A DNA stretch of 33,331 nucleotides. It comes from an uncultured Sutterella sp. (GTDB taxonomy: Bacteria; Pseudomonadota; Gammaproteobacteria; Burkholderiales; Burkholderiaceae_F). A program made the position numbers and the translations under genes. Each line of letters starts with the position of its first letter. Within the stretch, counting starts at the first letter, position 1. Positions 1-6,680 of the stretch are shown one piece after another. The notes beneath the pieces are model-generated. The model did not search any database, was not told the DNA's origin, and saw only the letters and a list, made by a program, of their open reading frames with translations. The DNA is taken from NCBI GenBank assembly GCA_937906995.1, contig CALESB010000011.1:1-33331 (forward strand), given 5' to 3'.

Positions 1-7
1 GCGCACT

Positions 8-47
8 AAAAAAAAAAGGGGTGGTTCAATTGAACCACCCCTTTTTT
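8..47. terminator. Bidirectional intrinsic terminator downstream of glmM
   Basis: A perfect 24-nt palindrome (18-41, arms GGGGTGGTTCAA / TTGAACCACCCC) is flanked by an A-run on the left (8-17) and a T-run on the right (41-47). It can therefore end transcripts from both sides. The minus-strand folP-glmM transcript runs into it about 25 nt after the glmM stop. Confidence 0.9.
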
Positions 48-66
48 GATATACCAAACTCAAGCT

Positions 67-1401
67 TTAGAGGGTATCAGCAATCTTTTGTGCCAAATCT
101 TGCGCTAAAGTCTTATCATCCGCTTCAACCATAATACGCAGTAAGGGTTCTGTTCCAGAAGGACGAATTAATACTCGTCCTCGGCCTTCTAATGTTTTTT
201 CCGCCTGTGCTACCGCATCAATCATGGGTTGATGCCCCTTCCAGTCAAATCCCTTTTCAATGCGCTTATTAATCAAAACTTGAGGTAAAAGTGTTAAATC
301 TTCAGTCAATTGTGCCAAAGACTTACCTTGGCGACGCATCGCTGCTAACACTTGAAGGCTACTAACAATGCCGTCACCCGTTGTTTGACAATCCAATACC
401 AACAAGTGACCAGAATTTTCACCACCAAAAATCCAACCTTCACGTGCCTTCAGTTGCTCTAGCACGTAACGATCACCGACCTTGGCACGAACAAATTCAA
501 CGCCCAATTCAGCAAAACGCTTTTCTAGAGCATAGTTGGTCATCAACGTACCTACAGCCCCCTTAACAGACTCATGCAACATACGATCACGAACCATCAC
601 ATACAAAAGCTCGTCACCGTTGTACACGTGTCCATGAGCATCAGCCATAATCAATCGGTCTGCATCACCGTCAAGAGCAATACCAACATCACACCCGTGC
701 TCAAAAACCTTCTTAGGAAGATTTTCCGTATGCGTTGCACCAACCCCATCATTAATGTTAAATCCATCAGGTTGGTCGCCTACCGTAAAGACATCCGCAC
801 CAAGTTCATGATAGACAGCCGGAGCGACGTGATATGCAGCACCATTAGCACAGTCAACTAAAATGCGTAAACCCTTAAGGTCTACGTTATTATCAATCGT
901 AGATTTACAAAACTCGATATAACGACCTGCGGCATCTTCCAAGCGCCAAGCCTTACCAAGATCCTTGCTTTCTACACAAGCAAAGCCCTTATCAAGTTCT
1001 TGCTCAATTTCGAGTTCAACCTCATCTGGGAATTTTGTACCCGATTCGCTGAAAAACTTAATGCCATTATCGTGATACGGGTTATGACTTGCACTAATGA
1101 CAACACCAGCATCAGCACGCTGTGCACGTGTTAAATAAGCGATAGCAGGCGTTGGAATGGGGCCACACAATACAACATCAACCCCTGCACTAGAAAAACC
1201 TGCCTGTAAAGCGGCCTCTAACATGTAGCCCGATACGCGAGTATCTTTCCCAATGACCACTCGTACATGCCGATGCCCTGGCAAATGACGCTTCAAAACT
1301 CTACCAGCAGCTTGACCCAACTTCATAACAAAATCAGGCGTAATGGGAAACTCACCCACGCGTCCACGAACACCGTCCGTACCAAAATATTTGCGACTCA
1401 T
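67..1401 (-). CDS. glmM: Phosphoglucosamine mutase GlmM
   Basis: GlmM interconverts glucosamine-6-phosphate and glucosamine-1-phosphate in the cytosol, the step feeding UDP-GlcNAc for peptidoglycan and LPS. The 444-aa length is normal for the family. It opens with MSRKYFGTDGVRG. The phosphoserine loop ISASHNP (active Ser about residue 105) is followed by a Mg-binding DGDADR loop (residues 244-249). A GGENSGH sugar-binding loop and a C-terminal RPSGTEP phosphate-binding loop are also present. The ATG at 1401 has an AAGGTG ribosome site just upstream. It lies 15 nt behind folP on the same strand, so the two form the conserved folP-glmM operon, ended by the palindromic terminator at 8-47. All catalytic elements appear intact. 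Confidence 0.97.
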   Translation of the reverse strand: MSRKYFGTDGVRGRVGEFPITPDFVMKLGQAAGRVLKRHLPGHRHVRVVIGKDTRVSGYMLEAALQAGFSSAGVDVVLCGPIPTPAIAYLTRAQRADAGVVISASHNPYHDNGIKFFSESGTKFPDEVELEIEQELDKGFACVESKDLGKAWRLEDAAGRYIEFCKSTIDNNVDLKGLRILVDCANGAAYHVAPAVYHELGADVFTVGDQPDGFNINDGVGATHTENLPKKVFEHGCDVGIALDGDADRLIMADAHGHVYNGDELLYVMVRDRMLHESVKGAVGTLMTNYALEKRFAELGVEFVRAKVGDRYVLEQLKAREGWIFGGENSGHLLVLDCQTTGDGIVSSLQVLAAMRRQGKSLAQLTEDLTLLPQVLINKRIEKGFDWKGHQPMIDAVAQAEKTLEGRGRVLIRPSGTEPLLRIMVEADDKTLAQDLAQKIADTL

Positions 1402-1416
1402 ATGTTCACCTTAAAT

Positions 1417-2244
1417 TCATTTAGCGTTAACTGTATTTGACCAAATTGTAAACGCATCTTTAGTTGCTGCCACATCATGAACGCGAATAATTTGCGCACC
1501 ACCTTGCGCAGCCAACAACGCCCCTGTCACAGAAGCTACTAATCGATCCTTCGTTTCACGCCCAGTCACTGCACCCAAGCTAGATTTACGAGATAAACCA
1601 ACCAAGTGAGGGTAGGGCAACTGAACAAAATGGTTAGTGTTCGCCAACAGCTTAAAGTTTTGCTCAACAGTTTTACCAAAGCCAAAACCATAATCCAAAC
1701 AAATTCGCTCACGAGCAATCCCCATCTCTTCACAAACACGGGCACGCTCCATTAAAAAGGCCTCAACCTCTGCAATCAAGTCCTCGTAGTGGGGAGCCAC
1801 TTGCATTGTTCGTGGTTGGCCTTGCATATGCATCAAGCAAACACCAACATTTGACTGAGCAACAACCTCAAGAGCACCCGGCTCACGCAAAGCACGAATA
1901 TCATTAATGATATGAGCCCCCGACTTGATTGACTCTTTCATAACTTCAGCTTTACTAGTATCCACAGAAACAGTCATCCCAAGCTCAACCAATGCCTTGA
2001 CAACAGGAACAACACGTTTGACCTCTTCTTCAACCGAAACATCAGCCGCGCCAGGACGTGTAGACTCTCCTCCGACATCAATAATATCGGCACCCTCTGC
2101 CACCATCTTCTTTGCATGCTCAACAGCAGCTACTAACCCTTGATGCTCCCCACCATCAGAAAAGGAGTCGGGAGTCACATTTAAAATCCCCATAATATAT
2201 GGGCGAGTTAACTCAAGTGTCTTATTCCCACATTGCCAATTCAT
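1417..2244 (-). CDS. folP: Dihydropteroate synthase FolP
   Basis: FolP joins p-aminobenzoate to hydroxymethyl-dihydropterin diphosphate in folate synthesis and is the sulfonamide target. Landmarks in order are IMGILNVTPDSFSDGG near the N-terminus (pterin/diphosphate loop), IDVGGESTRPGA, SVDTSKAEV, HIINDIRAL, and DYGFGFGKT followed by GLSRKS towards the C-terminus, all typical of DHPS. The frame is open upstream to 2313, but the ATG at 2244 (MNWQCGNKTLEL, 275 aa) is preferred because it has AAAGG upstream and gives the usual family length. The ATG at 2313 has no ribosome site. It sits directly upstream of glmM. In many proteobacteria ftsH precedes folP; here the upstream neighbours are tRNA genes on the other strand. 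Confidence 0.95.
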   Translation of the reverse strand: MNWQCGNKTLELTRPYIMGILNVTPDSFSDGGEHQGLVAAVEHAKKMVAEGADIIDVGGESTRPGAADVSVEEEVKRVVPVVKALVELGMTVSVDTSKAEVMKESIKSGAHIINDIRALREPGALEVVAQSNVGVCLMHMQGQPRTMQVAPHYEDLIAEVEAFLMERARVCEEMGIARERICLDYGFGFGKTVEQNFKLLANTNHFVQLPYPHLVGLSRKSSLGAVTGRETKDRLVASVTGALLAAQGGAQIIRVHDVAATKDAFTIWSNTVNAK

Positions 2245-2353
2245 AATTAAAGAACCTTTCAAAACAAAAACTGATTTTTCTATTCTACTCAGGAGTGAAA
2301 AAAAGGTTTTCATAAAAAATAATTACAAAATCATTTCATATGATTAATCAATG

Positions 2354-2396
2354 AGTTATAAAAATATTAAAAAAAGTTATAAAAAGTTTTATAACT
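2354..2396. repeat. Phased AGTTATAAAA repeats upstream of the tRNA promoter
   Basis: AGTTATAAAAA occurs at 2354-2364 and again at 2375-2385, exactly 21 bp (two helical turns) apart. The second copy forms a perfect inverted repeat, GTTATAAAA-AG-TTTTATAAC (2376-2395). The block ends just before the -35 of the tRNA promoter. It could be an UP-element-like A/T block or a protein-binding site; its role is unknown. Confidence 0.5.
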
Positions 2397-2400
2397 TGAC

Positions 2401-2436
2401 TTGCAATTTTTAGAAAATTACTTCATAATGCGTATC
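2401..2436 (+). promoter_or_regulatory. Sigma70 promoter of the tRNA operon
   Basis: TTGCAA at 2401-2406 is followed after 17 bp by CATAAT at 2424-2429. The expected start is near 2436, with a GC-rich discriminator (GCGTATCTGCGC), a pattern typical of stringently controlled stable-RNA promoters. Confidence 0.7.
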
Positions 2437-2447
2437 TGCGCTTTTGA

Positions 2448-2524
2448 CGGGGCGTAGCGCAGTCCGGTAGCGCGTCTGCTTTGGGAGCAGAATGTCGGGG
2501 GTTCGAATCCCTTCGCCCCGACCA
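2448..2524 (+). tRNA. tRNA-Pro(UGG)
   Basis: A 77-nt cloverleaf with acceptor arms CGGGGCG / CGCCCCG, an anticodon stem TCTGC / GCAGA with TGG at 2482-2484, a GTTCGAATC T-arm and an encoded ACCA end. It is the first gene of a three-tRNA transcript. Confidence 0.96.
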
Positions 2525-2542
2525 AACGTCCAATAGGTTCAA

Positions 2543-2619
2543 CCGCCCGTAGCTCAGTTGGATAGAGCATCGGCCTTCTAAGCCGAGGGTCACAGGTTCG
2601 AATCCTGTCGGGCGGGCCA
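2543..2619 (+). tRNA. tRNA-Arg(UCU)
   Basis: Acceptor arms CCGCCCG / CGGGCGG, D-arm AGCTCAGTTGG, anticodon loop CTTCTAA with TCT in the 34-36 positions, T-loop GTTCGAATC and encoded GCCA. It lies 18 nt after tRNA-Pro in the same transcript. Confidence 0.96.
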
Positions 2620-2629
2620 GAAAATTAGT

Positions 2630-2706
2630 GGTGGGAATAGCTCAGTTGGTAGAGTCCCGGATTGTGATTCCGGTTGTCGTGGGTTCGAGTCCCATTTCCC
2701 ACCCCA
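2630..2706 (+). tRNA. tRNA-His(GUG)
   Basis: Acceptor GTGGGAA pairs with TTCCCAC. The discriminator is C73, opposite an encoded G at 2630 that would serve as the G-1 identity base of histidine tRNAs. The anticodon loop carries GTG between CCGGA and TCCGG, and CCA is encoded. It is the last tRNA of the cluster and is followed by a terminator. Confidence 0.95.
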
Positions 2707-2724
2707 CTAACTTCTAAAAAAATT

Positions 2725-2760
2725 GCTCGTAACCTCTCTAGGTTAACGAGCTATTTTTTT
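2725..2760 (+). terminator. Terminator of the tRNA operon
   Basis: A stem GCTCGT-AACC with GGTT-(a)-ACGAGC (2725-2751) is followed by a run of seven T at 2754-2760. Confidence 0.85.
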
Positions 2761-2778
2761 ACTTAATGCCGAATAAAC

Positions 2779-2812
2779 AAAAATCCGACTTCTCACTGAA
2801 GTCGGATTTTTT
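2779..2812. terminator. Bidirectional terminator between tRNAs and htpX
   Basis: A perfect 12-bp stem (AAATCCGACTTC / GAAGTCGGATTT, 2781-2792 and 2798-2809) has A residues before it and T residues after it. It would end the minus-strand htpX transcript and back up the tRNA terminator. Confidence 0.85.
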
Positions 2813-2823
2813 ATTTCTTAAAA

Positions 2824-3720
2824 CTACTTTTGCTGATGACCACGCAAAGCCTTAATACGATCTTCAATCGGTGGGTGAGAAGCAAACAAAGACCCCATAC
2901 CACCACTAATACCAAAGCCTTTTACGTTACCGGGCAATTCTGTCGCACTTTGACCACCTAATCGAGCCAATGCATTGATCATTGGTGCGGGTGAGCCTAA
3001 TGCATCTGCGGCCCCAGCGTCTGCACGATACTCACGGTATCGAGAGAAAGCGGCAACTAACATTGAGCCCAACATGCCTAAAACAATATCTAAAACCAAG
3101 CTAGTGATGTAATAACCTGCACCAGGAGCATCATCTTCATTGCGCAAAATGACGCGGTCAACTAAGTTACCAATGATTCGGGACAAGAAGACAACAAAGG
3201 TATTAATAACGCCCTGCATCAATGTCATTGTTACCATATCGCCATTGGCAACGTGACTCATTTCATGGGCTAATACAGCTTCCACTTCTTCCTTATTCAT
3301 GGAAGCAAGCAAACCATCAGAGACTGCGACCAATGAGTTATTCTTACTCGGACCTGTAGCAAAGGCATTTGGCTCGCCACTGTATATCCCAACTTCAGGC
3401 ATCTCTACCCCCTTGATTTGGGCTAACTTTGCAATCGTTTGCACCAACCAACGCTCAACTTCATTGCGAGGATTGTTCACATCAATCATCTGCACACCCA
3501 TGGAGTGCTTAGCCATCGTCTTGCTCATAAAGAGGCTGATGATAGAGCCGCTAAACCCAACGATAGCCGCAAAAATGAATAGCGAAACTAAGTTTTGATT
3601 ACTTCCTGCAATCTGAGAAAAGTTGATGCCGAAGAAAAAGCTTACGAGATTCAAAATGATCGACATCATTACCAAAATGGCAAGGTTGGTCAAGATGAAT
3701 AAGCCAATACGTTTAAACAT
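2824..3720 (-). CDS. htpX: Membrane zinc metalloprotease HtpX
   Basis: HtpX is an M48-family heat-shock protease of the inner membrane that helps FtsH remove misfolded membrane proteins. The 298-aa product has two N-terminal hydrophobic helices (residues about 5-32 and 43-66). The zinc motif HEMSH lies at 152-156. Two more hydrophobic segments follow (about 165-185 and 205-226), then SRYREYRADAG, whose Glu (about residue 230) is the third zinc ligand. The C-terminus SHPPIEDRIKAL is typical of the family. The start has AAGGAA 6 nt upstream. It is transcribed alone, with a terminator behind it. Confidence 0.96.
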   Translation of the reverse strand: MFKRIGLFILTNLAILVMMSIILNLVSFFFGINFSQIAGSNQNLVSLFIFAAIVGFSGSIISLFMSKTMAKHSMGVQMIDVNNPRNEVERWLVQTIAKLAQIKGVEMPEVGIYSGEPNAFATGPSKNNSLVAVSDGLLASMNKEEVEAVLAHEMSHVANGDMVTMTLMQGVINTFVVFLSRIIGNLVDRVILRNEDDAPGAGYYITSLVLDIVLGMLGSMLVAAFSRYREYRADAGAADALGSPAPMINALARLGGQSATELPGNVKGFGISGGMGSLFASHPPIEDRIKALRGHQQK

Positions 3721-3759
3721 TTAATTTCCTTGGATTAACAATTAACTCAATAAGTCGAA

Positions 3760-3793
3760 GTGTACAAAAATCTCAACTTGATATTGGGTACAC
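3760..3793. repeat. Inverted repeat GTGTAC...GTACAC upstream of htpX
   Basis: GTGTAC (3760-3765) and GTACAC (3788-3793) are an inverted pair 22 nt apart in the 145-nt gap between lapB and htpX, where the htpX promoter must lie. A regulatory role is only a guess. Confidence 0.3.
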
Positions 3794-3815
3794 GATTACT
3801 TAAAAGTGTAAGAAA

Positions 3816-3856
3816 TTTAAAAAGGCTTATTAGGTTATCGAAATCCCTAACAAGCC
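3816..3856 (-). terminator. Terminator downstream of lapB
   Basis: Arms 3824-3834 and 3846-3856 (GGCTTaTTAGG / CCTAAcAAGCC, one mismatch) are followed, in the minus-strand direction, by TTTTTAAA. The stem begins about 10 nt past the lapB stop. Confidence 0.75.
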
Positions 3857-3866
3857 CATCTTGCGT

Positions 3867-5018
3867 TTAGTCCTCAATACGGGTAGGAGGATAGCTACTC
3901 CAAGCAGAACAGCCCGGACAATGCCATTGAAAACCTTTTGCTCTAAAACCACACTCAGAGCATTGATATCGACCAGGACGTGACACATACGGTTTCAACA
4001 GTTGCACCAATAGCTGCAAATCTTGATTGTCTGGATGCTCTTTTAAACGTAACTGAGTTAACTTTTCATAAGCCCACAGGGTTGGATGACGCTCTAACTC
4101 TTCCTTGAGTAAGCGTTGAGCTCCTTCGTCCCCTTCCGTCTTTTGCGTAATCTCCAAAGCAATAGCTAGCGTTTCTGCACTAGGCATGTCACTTAAAGCA
4201 CGATGAATTAAATTCATTGCTTGATCATGCTTTCCTTGCATTTCATAGGCTTGGGCCATTGATGCCATAACTAGTGTAAGGTGTTCCGGAGAAACCGTTT
4301 CAACCTTGGCCCAATAGTTCAAGGCTTGCTCAGGTTGATTTGCTTGGAGTGCAATTTGCCCAAGAGCAATAAGCGCACGAACACAACGTCTATCAACTTT
4401 TAAAGCCTCTTCCAGCAAATGTTTAGCATCATCTACACGCTTAGCACGTAGGTGACGTTGAGCCAATTCACAGTAAAAGTGAGCAACTTCAGTTAAGTGA
4501 TTTTCTCCGGCCTCTTTTTCTAAACTATTTGCCATAGCGATGGCACTTTCCCACTCTTGCTCTGTGCAATAAATATTGAGCAAAGCTCGCATAGCCTCTA
4601 ATCGATAATCTGGCTCGTCCATTAAACGCTTAAAGCTATCTTCTGCACGATCGTAAATGCCTGCTTTTAAATAATCATTTGCCAACTCAGACAAAGCCAA
4701 AGCACGCTCATGAGGAGGCAAGTCAGCACGATTTAACAGGTGATTATGGATACGAACTGCTCGATCAAACTCTCCGCGACGACAGAATAAATTGCCCAGT
4801 GCATGATGCAACTCAATGGTTTCGGGATCCAATTTTACAACTTCGATAAAAGCATCAATCGCCTTATCTGGTTGATCATTCAAGAGCAAATTGATGCCTT
4901 TGTAATAGGTCTCTGGACGACGTTCGTTATCACGTTGTCTTTGATCCAACCCTCTAAACCACCAACCGGCCACAAATAACACCGGCACAGCGACGAGATA
5001 CCAAAGTTCAAGCTCCAT
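3867..5018 (-). CDS. lapB: Lipopolysaccharide assembly protein LapB (YciM)
   Basis: LapB is an inner-membrane TPR protein that, in E. coli, brings the LPS enzyme LpxC to the FtsH protease. The 383-aa product has one N-terminal membrane helix (about residues 5-20), a charged stretch, then a solenoid of TPR repeats over most of its length. It ends in a rubredoxin-like metal knuckle with Cys 353, 356, 367 and 370 (CSECGF...CPGCSAW). The ATG at 5018 has AAGGGA upstream. In relatives lapB usually follows ihfB and lapA; here it stands by itself behind infA, and ihfB is about 14 kb away, so the block has been split. Confidence 0.94.
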   Translation of the reverse strand: MELELWYLVAVPVLFVAGWWFRGLDQRQRDNERRPETYYKGINLLLNDQPDKAIDAFIEVVKLDPETIELHHALGNLFCRRGEFDRAVRIHNHLLNRADLPPHERALALSELANDYLKAGIYDRAEDSFKRLMDEPDYRLEAMRALLNIYCTEQEWESAIAMANSLEKEAGENHLTEVAHFYCELAQRHLRAKRVDDAKHLLEEALKVDRRCVRALIALGQIALQANQPEQALNYWAKVETVSPEHLTLVMASMAQAYEMQGKHDQAMNLIHRALSDMPSAETLAIALEITQKTEGDEGAQRLLKEELERHPTLWAYEKLTQLRLKEHPDNQDLQLLVQLLKPYVSRPGRYQCSECGFRAKGFQWHCPGCSAWSSYPPTRIED

Positions 5019-5085
5019 GATTGAATCCCTTTCGAGAAATATATTCTATCTATTCTACTCTGCCAGACAGAGGCAACACAAAAGC

Positions 5086-5126
5086 ACCGTCAATTCTGCC
5101 TTCTGAATAAAGGCAAAATTAACGGT
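5086..5126 (-). terminator. Probable terminator hairpin after infA
   Basis: A long imperfect stem, ACCGT-c-AATT-c-TGCCTT pairing with AAGGCA-a-AATT-a-ACGGT, lies between infA and lapB. The minus-strand tail (GCTTTTG) is only weakly T-rich, so it may be an mRNA-end hairpin rather than a full terminator. Confidence 0.5.
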
Positions 5127-5175
5127 ACAAAATTCTTTGCTTTTGACGACTCAAAAAGCCGTTCGAAGCTACAAA

Positions 5176-5442
5176 TTAGCGACGACGGTTTGCGCCGGCA
5201 GACGGAGCTGCGGACGGACGACCTTCAATATGACGGAAGGTGATACGACCCTTGGTCAAGTCGTAGGGAGAGAGTTCAAGGGAAACCTTATCCCCAGCCA
5301 AAATACGGATGTGGTGCTTACGCATCTTACCGTTGGTATAAGCCACTAACTCGTGGCCATTGTCTAATTTGACACGATAACGGGCATCGGGCAACACTTC
5401 AAGCACAACACCGCTCATTTCAATGAGATCTTCTTTTGCCAT
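5176..5442 (-). CDS. infA: Translation initiation factor IF-1
   Basis: IF-1 sits in the ribosomal A site during initiation. The 88-aa product is a single OB fold: MAKEDLIEMSGVV, then ARYRVKLDNGHELVAYTNGKMRKHHIRILAGDKV (given in pieces: ARYRVKLDNG, GKMRKHHIRI, LAGDKV), then YDLTKGRITFRH. The frame is open to 5481, but the ATG at 5442 is the family start and has GGAG 6 nt upstream. Canonical IF-1 ends near residue 72. This one carries about 16 extra residues rich in Ala, Pro and Arg, like the extra IF-1 paralogue found in many betaproteobacteria. It stands alone rather than in a ribosomal-protein operon. Confidence 0.94.
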   Translation of the reverse strand: MAKEDLIEMSGVVLEVLPDARYRVKLDNGHELVAYTNGKMRKHHIRILAGDKVSLELSPYDLTKGRITFRHIEGRPSAAPSAGANRRR

Positions 5443-5494
5443 AATTCTCCGTGGTAAAGCCCATAGCTTCCCACTTTTCAAAAATTAGTATTCC

Positions 5495-5540
5495 CCCATT
5501 GGGTTTTCTCTTTCATCATAAATCCAATGGGCATTTTTTC
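5495..5540 (+). terminator. Hairpin with T-run between infA and ssrA
   Basis: CCCATTGG (5495-5502) pairs with CCAATGGG (5524-5531), followed on the plus strand by CATTTTTTC. It faces ssrA and could stop plus-strand transcription arriving from behind infA. On the other strand it would be part of the infA leader. The 21-nt loop makes it a modest candidate. Confidence 0.4.
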
Positions 5541-5670
5541 TTTGCGAAACAAAGACGAAGCGAATTTTAGAACAAAATACAGTTAAAAACGAGTTATTTT
5601 GTTAATTTCCTACAACTTTTCGTGCAAAAAAATCTTTTTTGCGTCATAATTTTCGTCCAACAAGTTTCAC

Positions 5671-6041
5671 GGGGACGACCTGGTTTCGACAGGGGTCACG
5701 AAGTGGCTTGGTGCATGTCAAGGTCCAGTCACCTTGTTAATCCGCTGGAAAACAAATAAACGCCAATAACAAGCGTTTCGCTCTCGCCGCCTAATTCTGG
5801 CGAGGATCGCACCGGTTTGCCTCTAGTCCGGGCTAGTTCGCTAGCAGCGATTTCATATTGATACAGGCTGGATCCCTGCGAGGGCGCTGCGTAGGGATTG
5901 AGATTTAAAGAGTGTCTGGTCTGATCAGAGCCAGTTTAGGGGCGTAAAGTCAGATGAGATTTTTTAAGTGTCTAAACTAAACATGTAGATCCAGCTATGG
6001 ACGATTCTTGGACGCGGGTTCAATTCCCGCCGTCTCCACCA
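5671..6041 (+). ncRNA. ssrA: tmRNA (ssrA), one-piece form
   Basis: Transfer-messenger RNA rescues stalled ribosomes together with SmpB. The tRNA-like ends are GGGGACG (5671-5677) and CGTCTCC plus ACCA (6031-6041), with the usual GACCTGGTTTCGACAGG start and GGGTTCAATTCCCGC T-arm. The mRNA part begins at GCC 5762 and encodes ANNKRFALAA, ending at TAA 5792-5794, followed by the GC-rich hairpin and pseudoknot region. Total length is 371 nt. A CATAAT at 5645-5650 is a possible -10; no convincing -35 was found. The tag ends in ALAA, the normal signal for ClpXP-type proteases. Confidence 0.97.
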
Positions 6042-6049
6042 AATTCAAA

Positions 6050-6083
6050 AACTCTCAGATGAAATCCTCACCTGAGAGTTTTT
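6050..6083 (+). terminator. Terminator of ssrA
   Basis: AACTCTCAG (6050-6058) pairs with CTGAGAGTT (6072-6080), followed by TTTATTT. It lies 9 nt after the tmRNA CCA end. Confidence 0.85.
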
Positions 6084-6103
6084 ATTTATCTGCCCACTTC
6101 GTT

Positions 6104-6565
6104 TTATGGTTTGTAGCGAATAGGACGACTAATTCCTAATTCTTTCAAGCGCTCACTATCGGGATCAATCACAGTAAAACAGCCTCTTACATCTTCTGGT
6201 ACCTCAATAGGCAGCCCTGTTTTAAAGTCAATAAACACCCACATTGTGGCCCCTACACAAACCAATTGATCTCCTCGCTTAATTGCGTAGCGACGCAAAG
6301 AGCGAGAGGCTTGCCAACTATCAACCCAAGAATAAATCGTCAACTCATCCCCTTCATACGTCGGTCGAAGATATTCAATCCAATGCTGTCGTGCAACCCA
6401 AACTTGCTGGCGCTTTAACAAGGTACGAGCCCCAAAACCTAAAGCTGTAGCGTGTTCTGTCGCGGCCTCTTCCATCCAACGTAAGTACTCTCGATTATTC
6501 ACATGATGAAAAACATCAATAGACTCTTTTCCGACAACAAATTTATGTTCATAAATATCTAACAT
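6104..6565 (-). CDS. Acyl-CoA thioesterase, YbgC/4HBT hotdog family
   Basis: A small hotdog-fold thioesterase that probably hydrolyses acyl-CoA in the cytosol; the substrate is unknown. The active-site stretch IDVFHHVNNREYLRWMEEA places the expected catalytic Asp at residue 17, before the helix-start HVNN. The frame is open to a TTG at 6619, but the ATG at 6565 (MLDIYEHKF, 153 aa) has AGG upstream and gives the usual length. It lies about 115 nt downstream of the YidE-type transporter on the same strand and may be cotranscribed. No terminator is seen between them. The tail of the gene converges on the ssrA terminator. Confidence 0.85.
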   Translation of the reverse strand: MLDIYEHKFVVGKESIDVFHHVNNREYLRWMEEAATEHATALGFGARTLLKRQQVWVARQHWIEYLRPTYEGDELTIYSWVDSWQASRSLRRYAIKRGDQLVCVGATMWVFIDFKTGLPIEVPEDVRGCFTVIDPDSERLKELGISRPIRYKP

Positions 6566-6680
6566 ATCGCAACCTAATTCTTCTTTACCAAAGAGCTTCA
6601 AGGATAAACCTTTTTGCAAAAGACCTCTTCATACTTATGAACGACATAAGGTCCTTCATGCTTGCTATTGCAGATTTGCA

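Noticed and set aside
2376..2395. The GTTATAAAA...TTTTATAAC palindrome as a terminator for folP or a replication origin iteron
   Set aside because: It contains no GC-rich stem, sits upstream of a good tRNA promoter, and there are too few copies and no replication gene for an origin.
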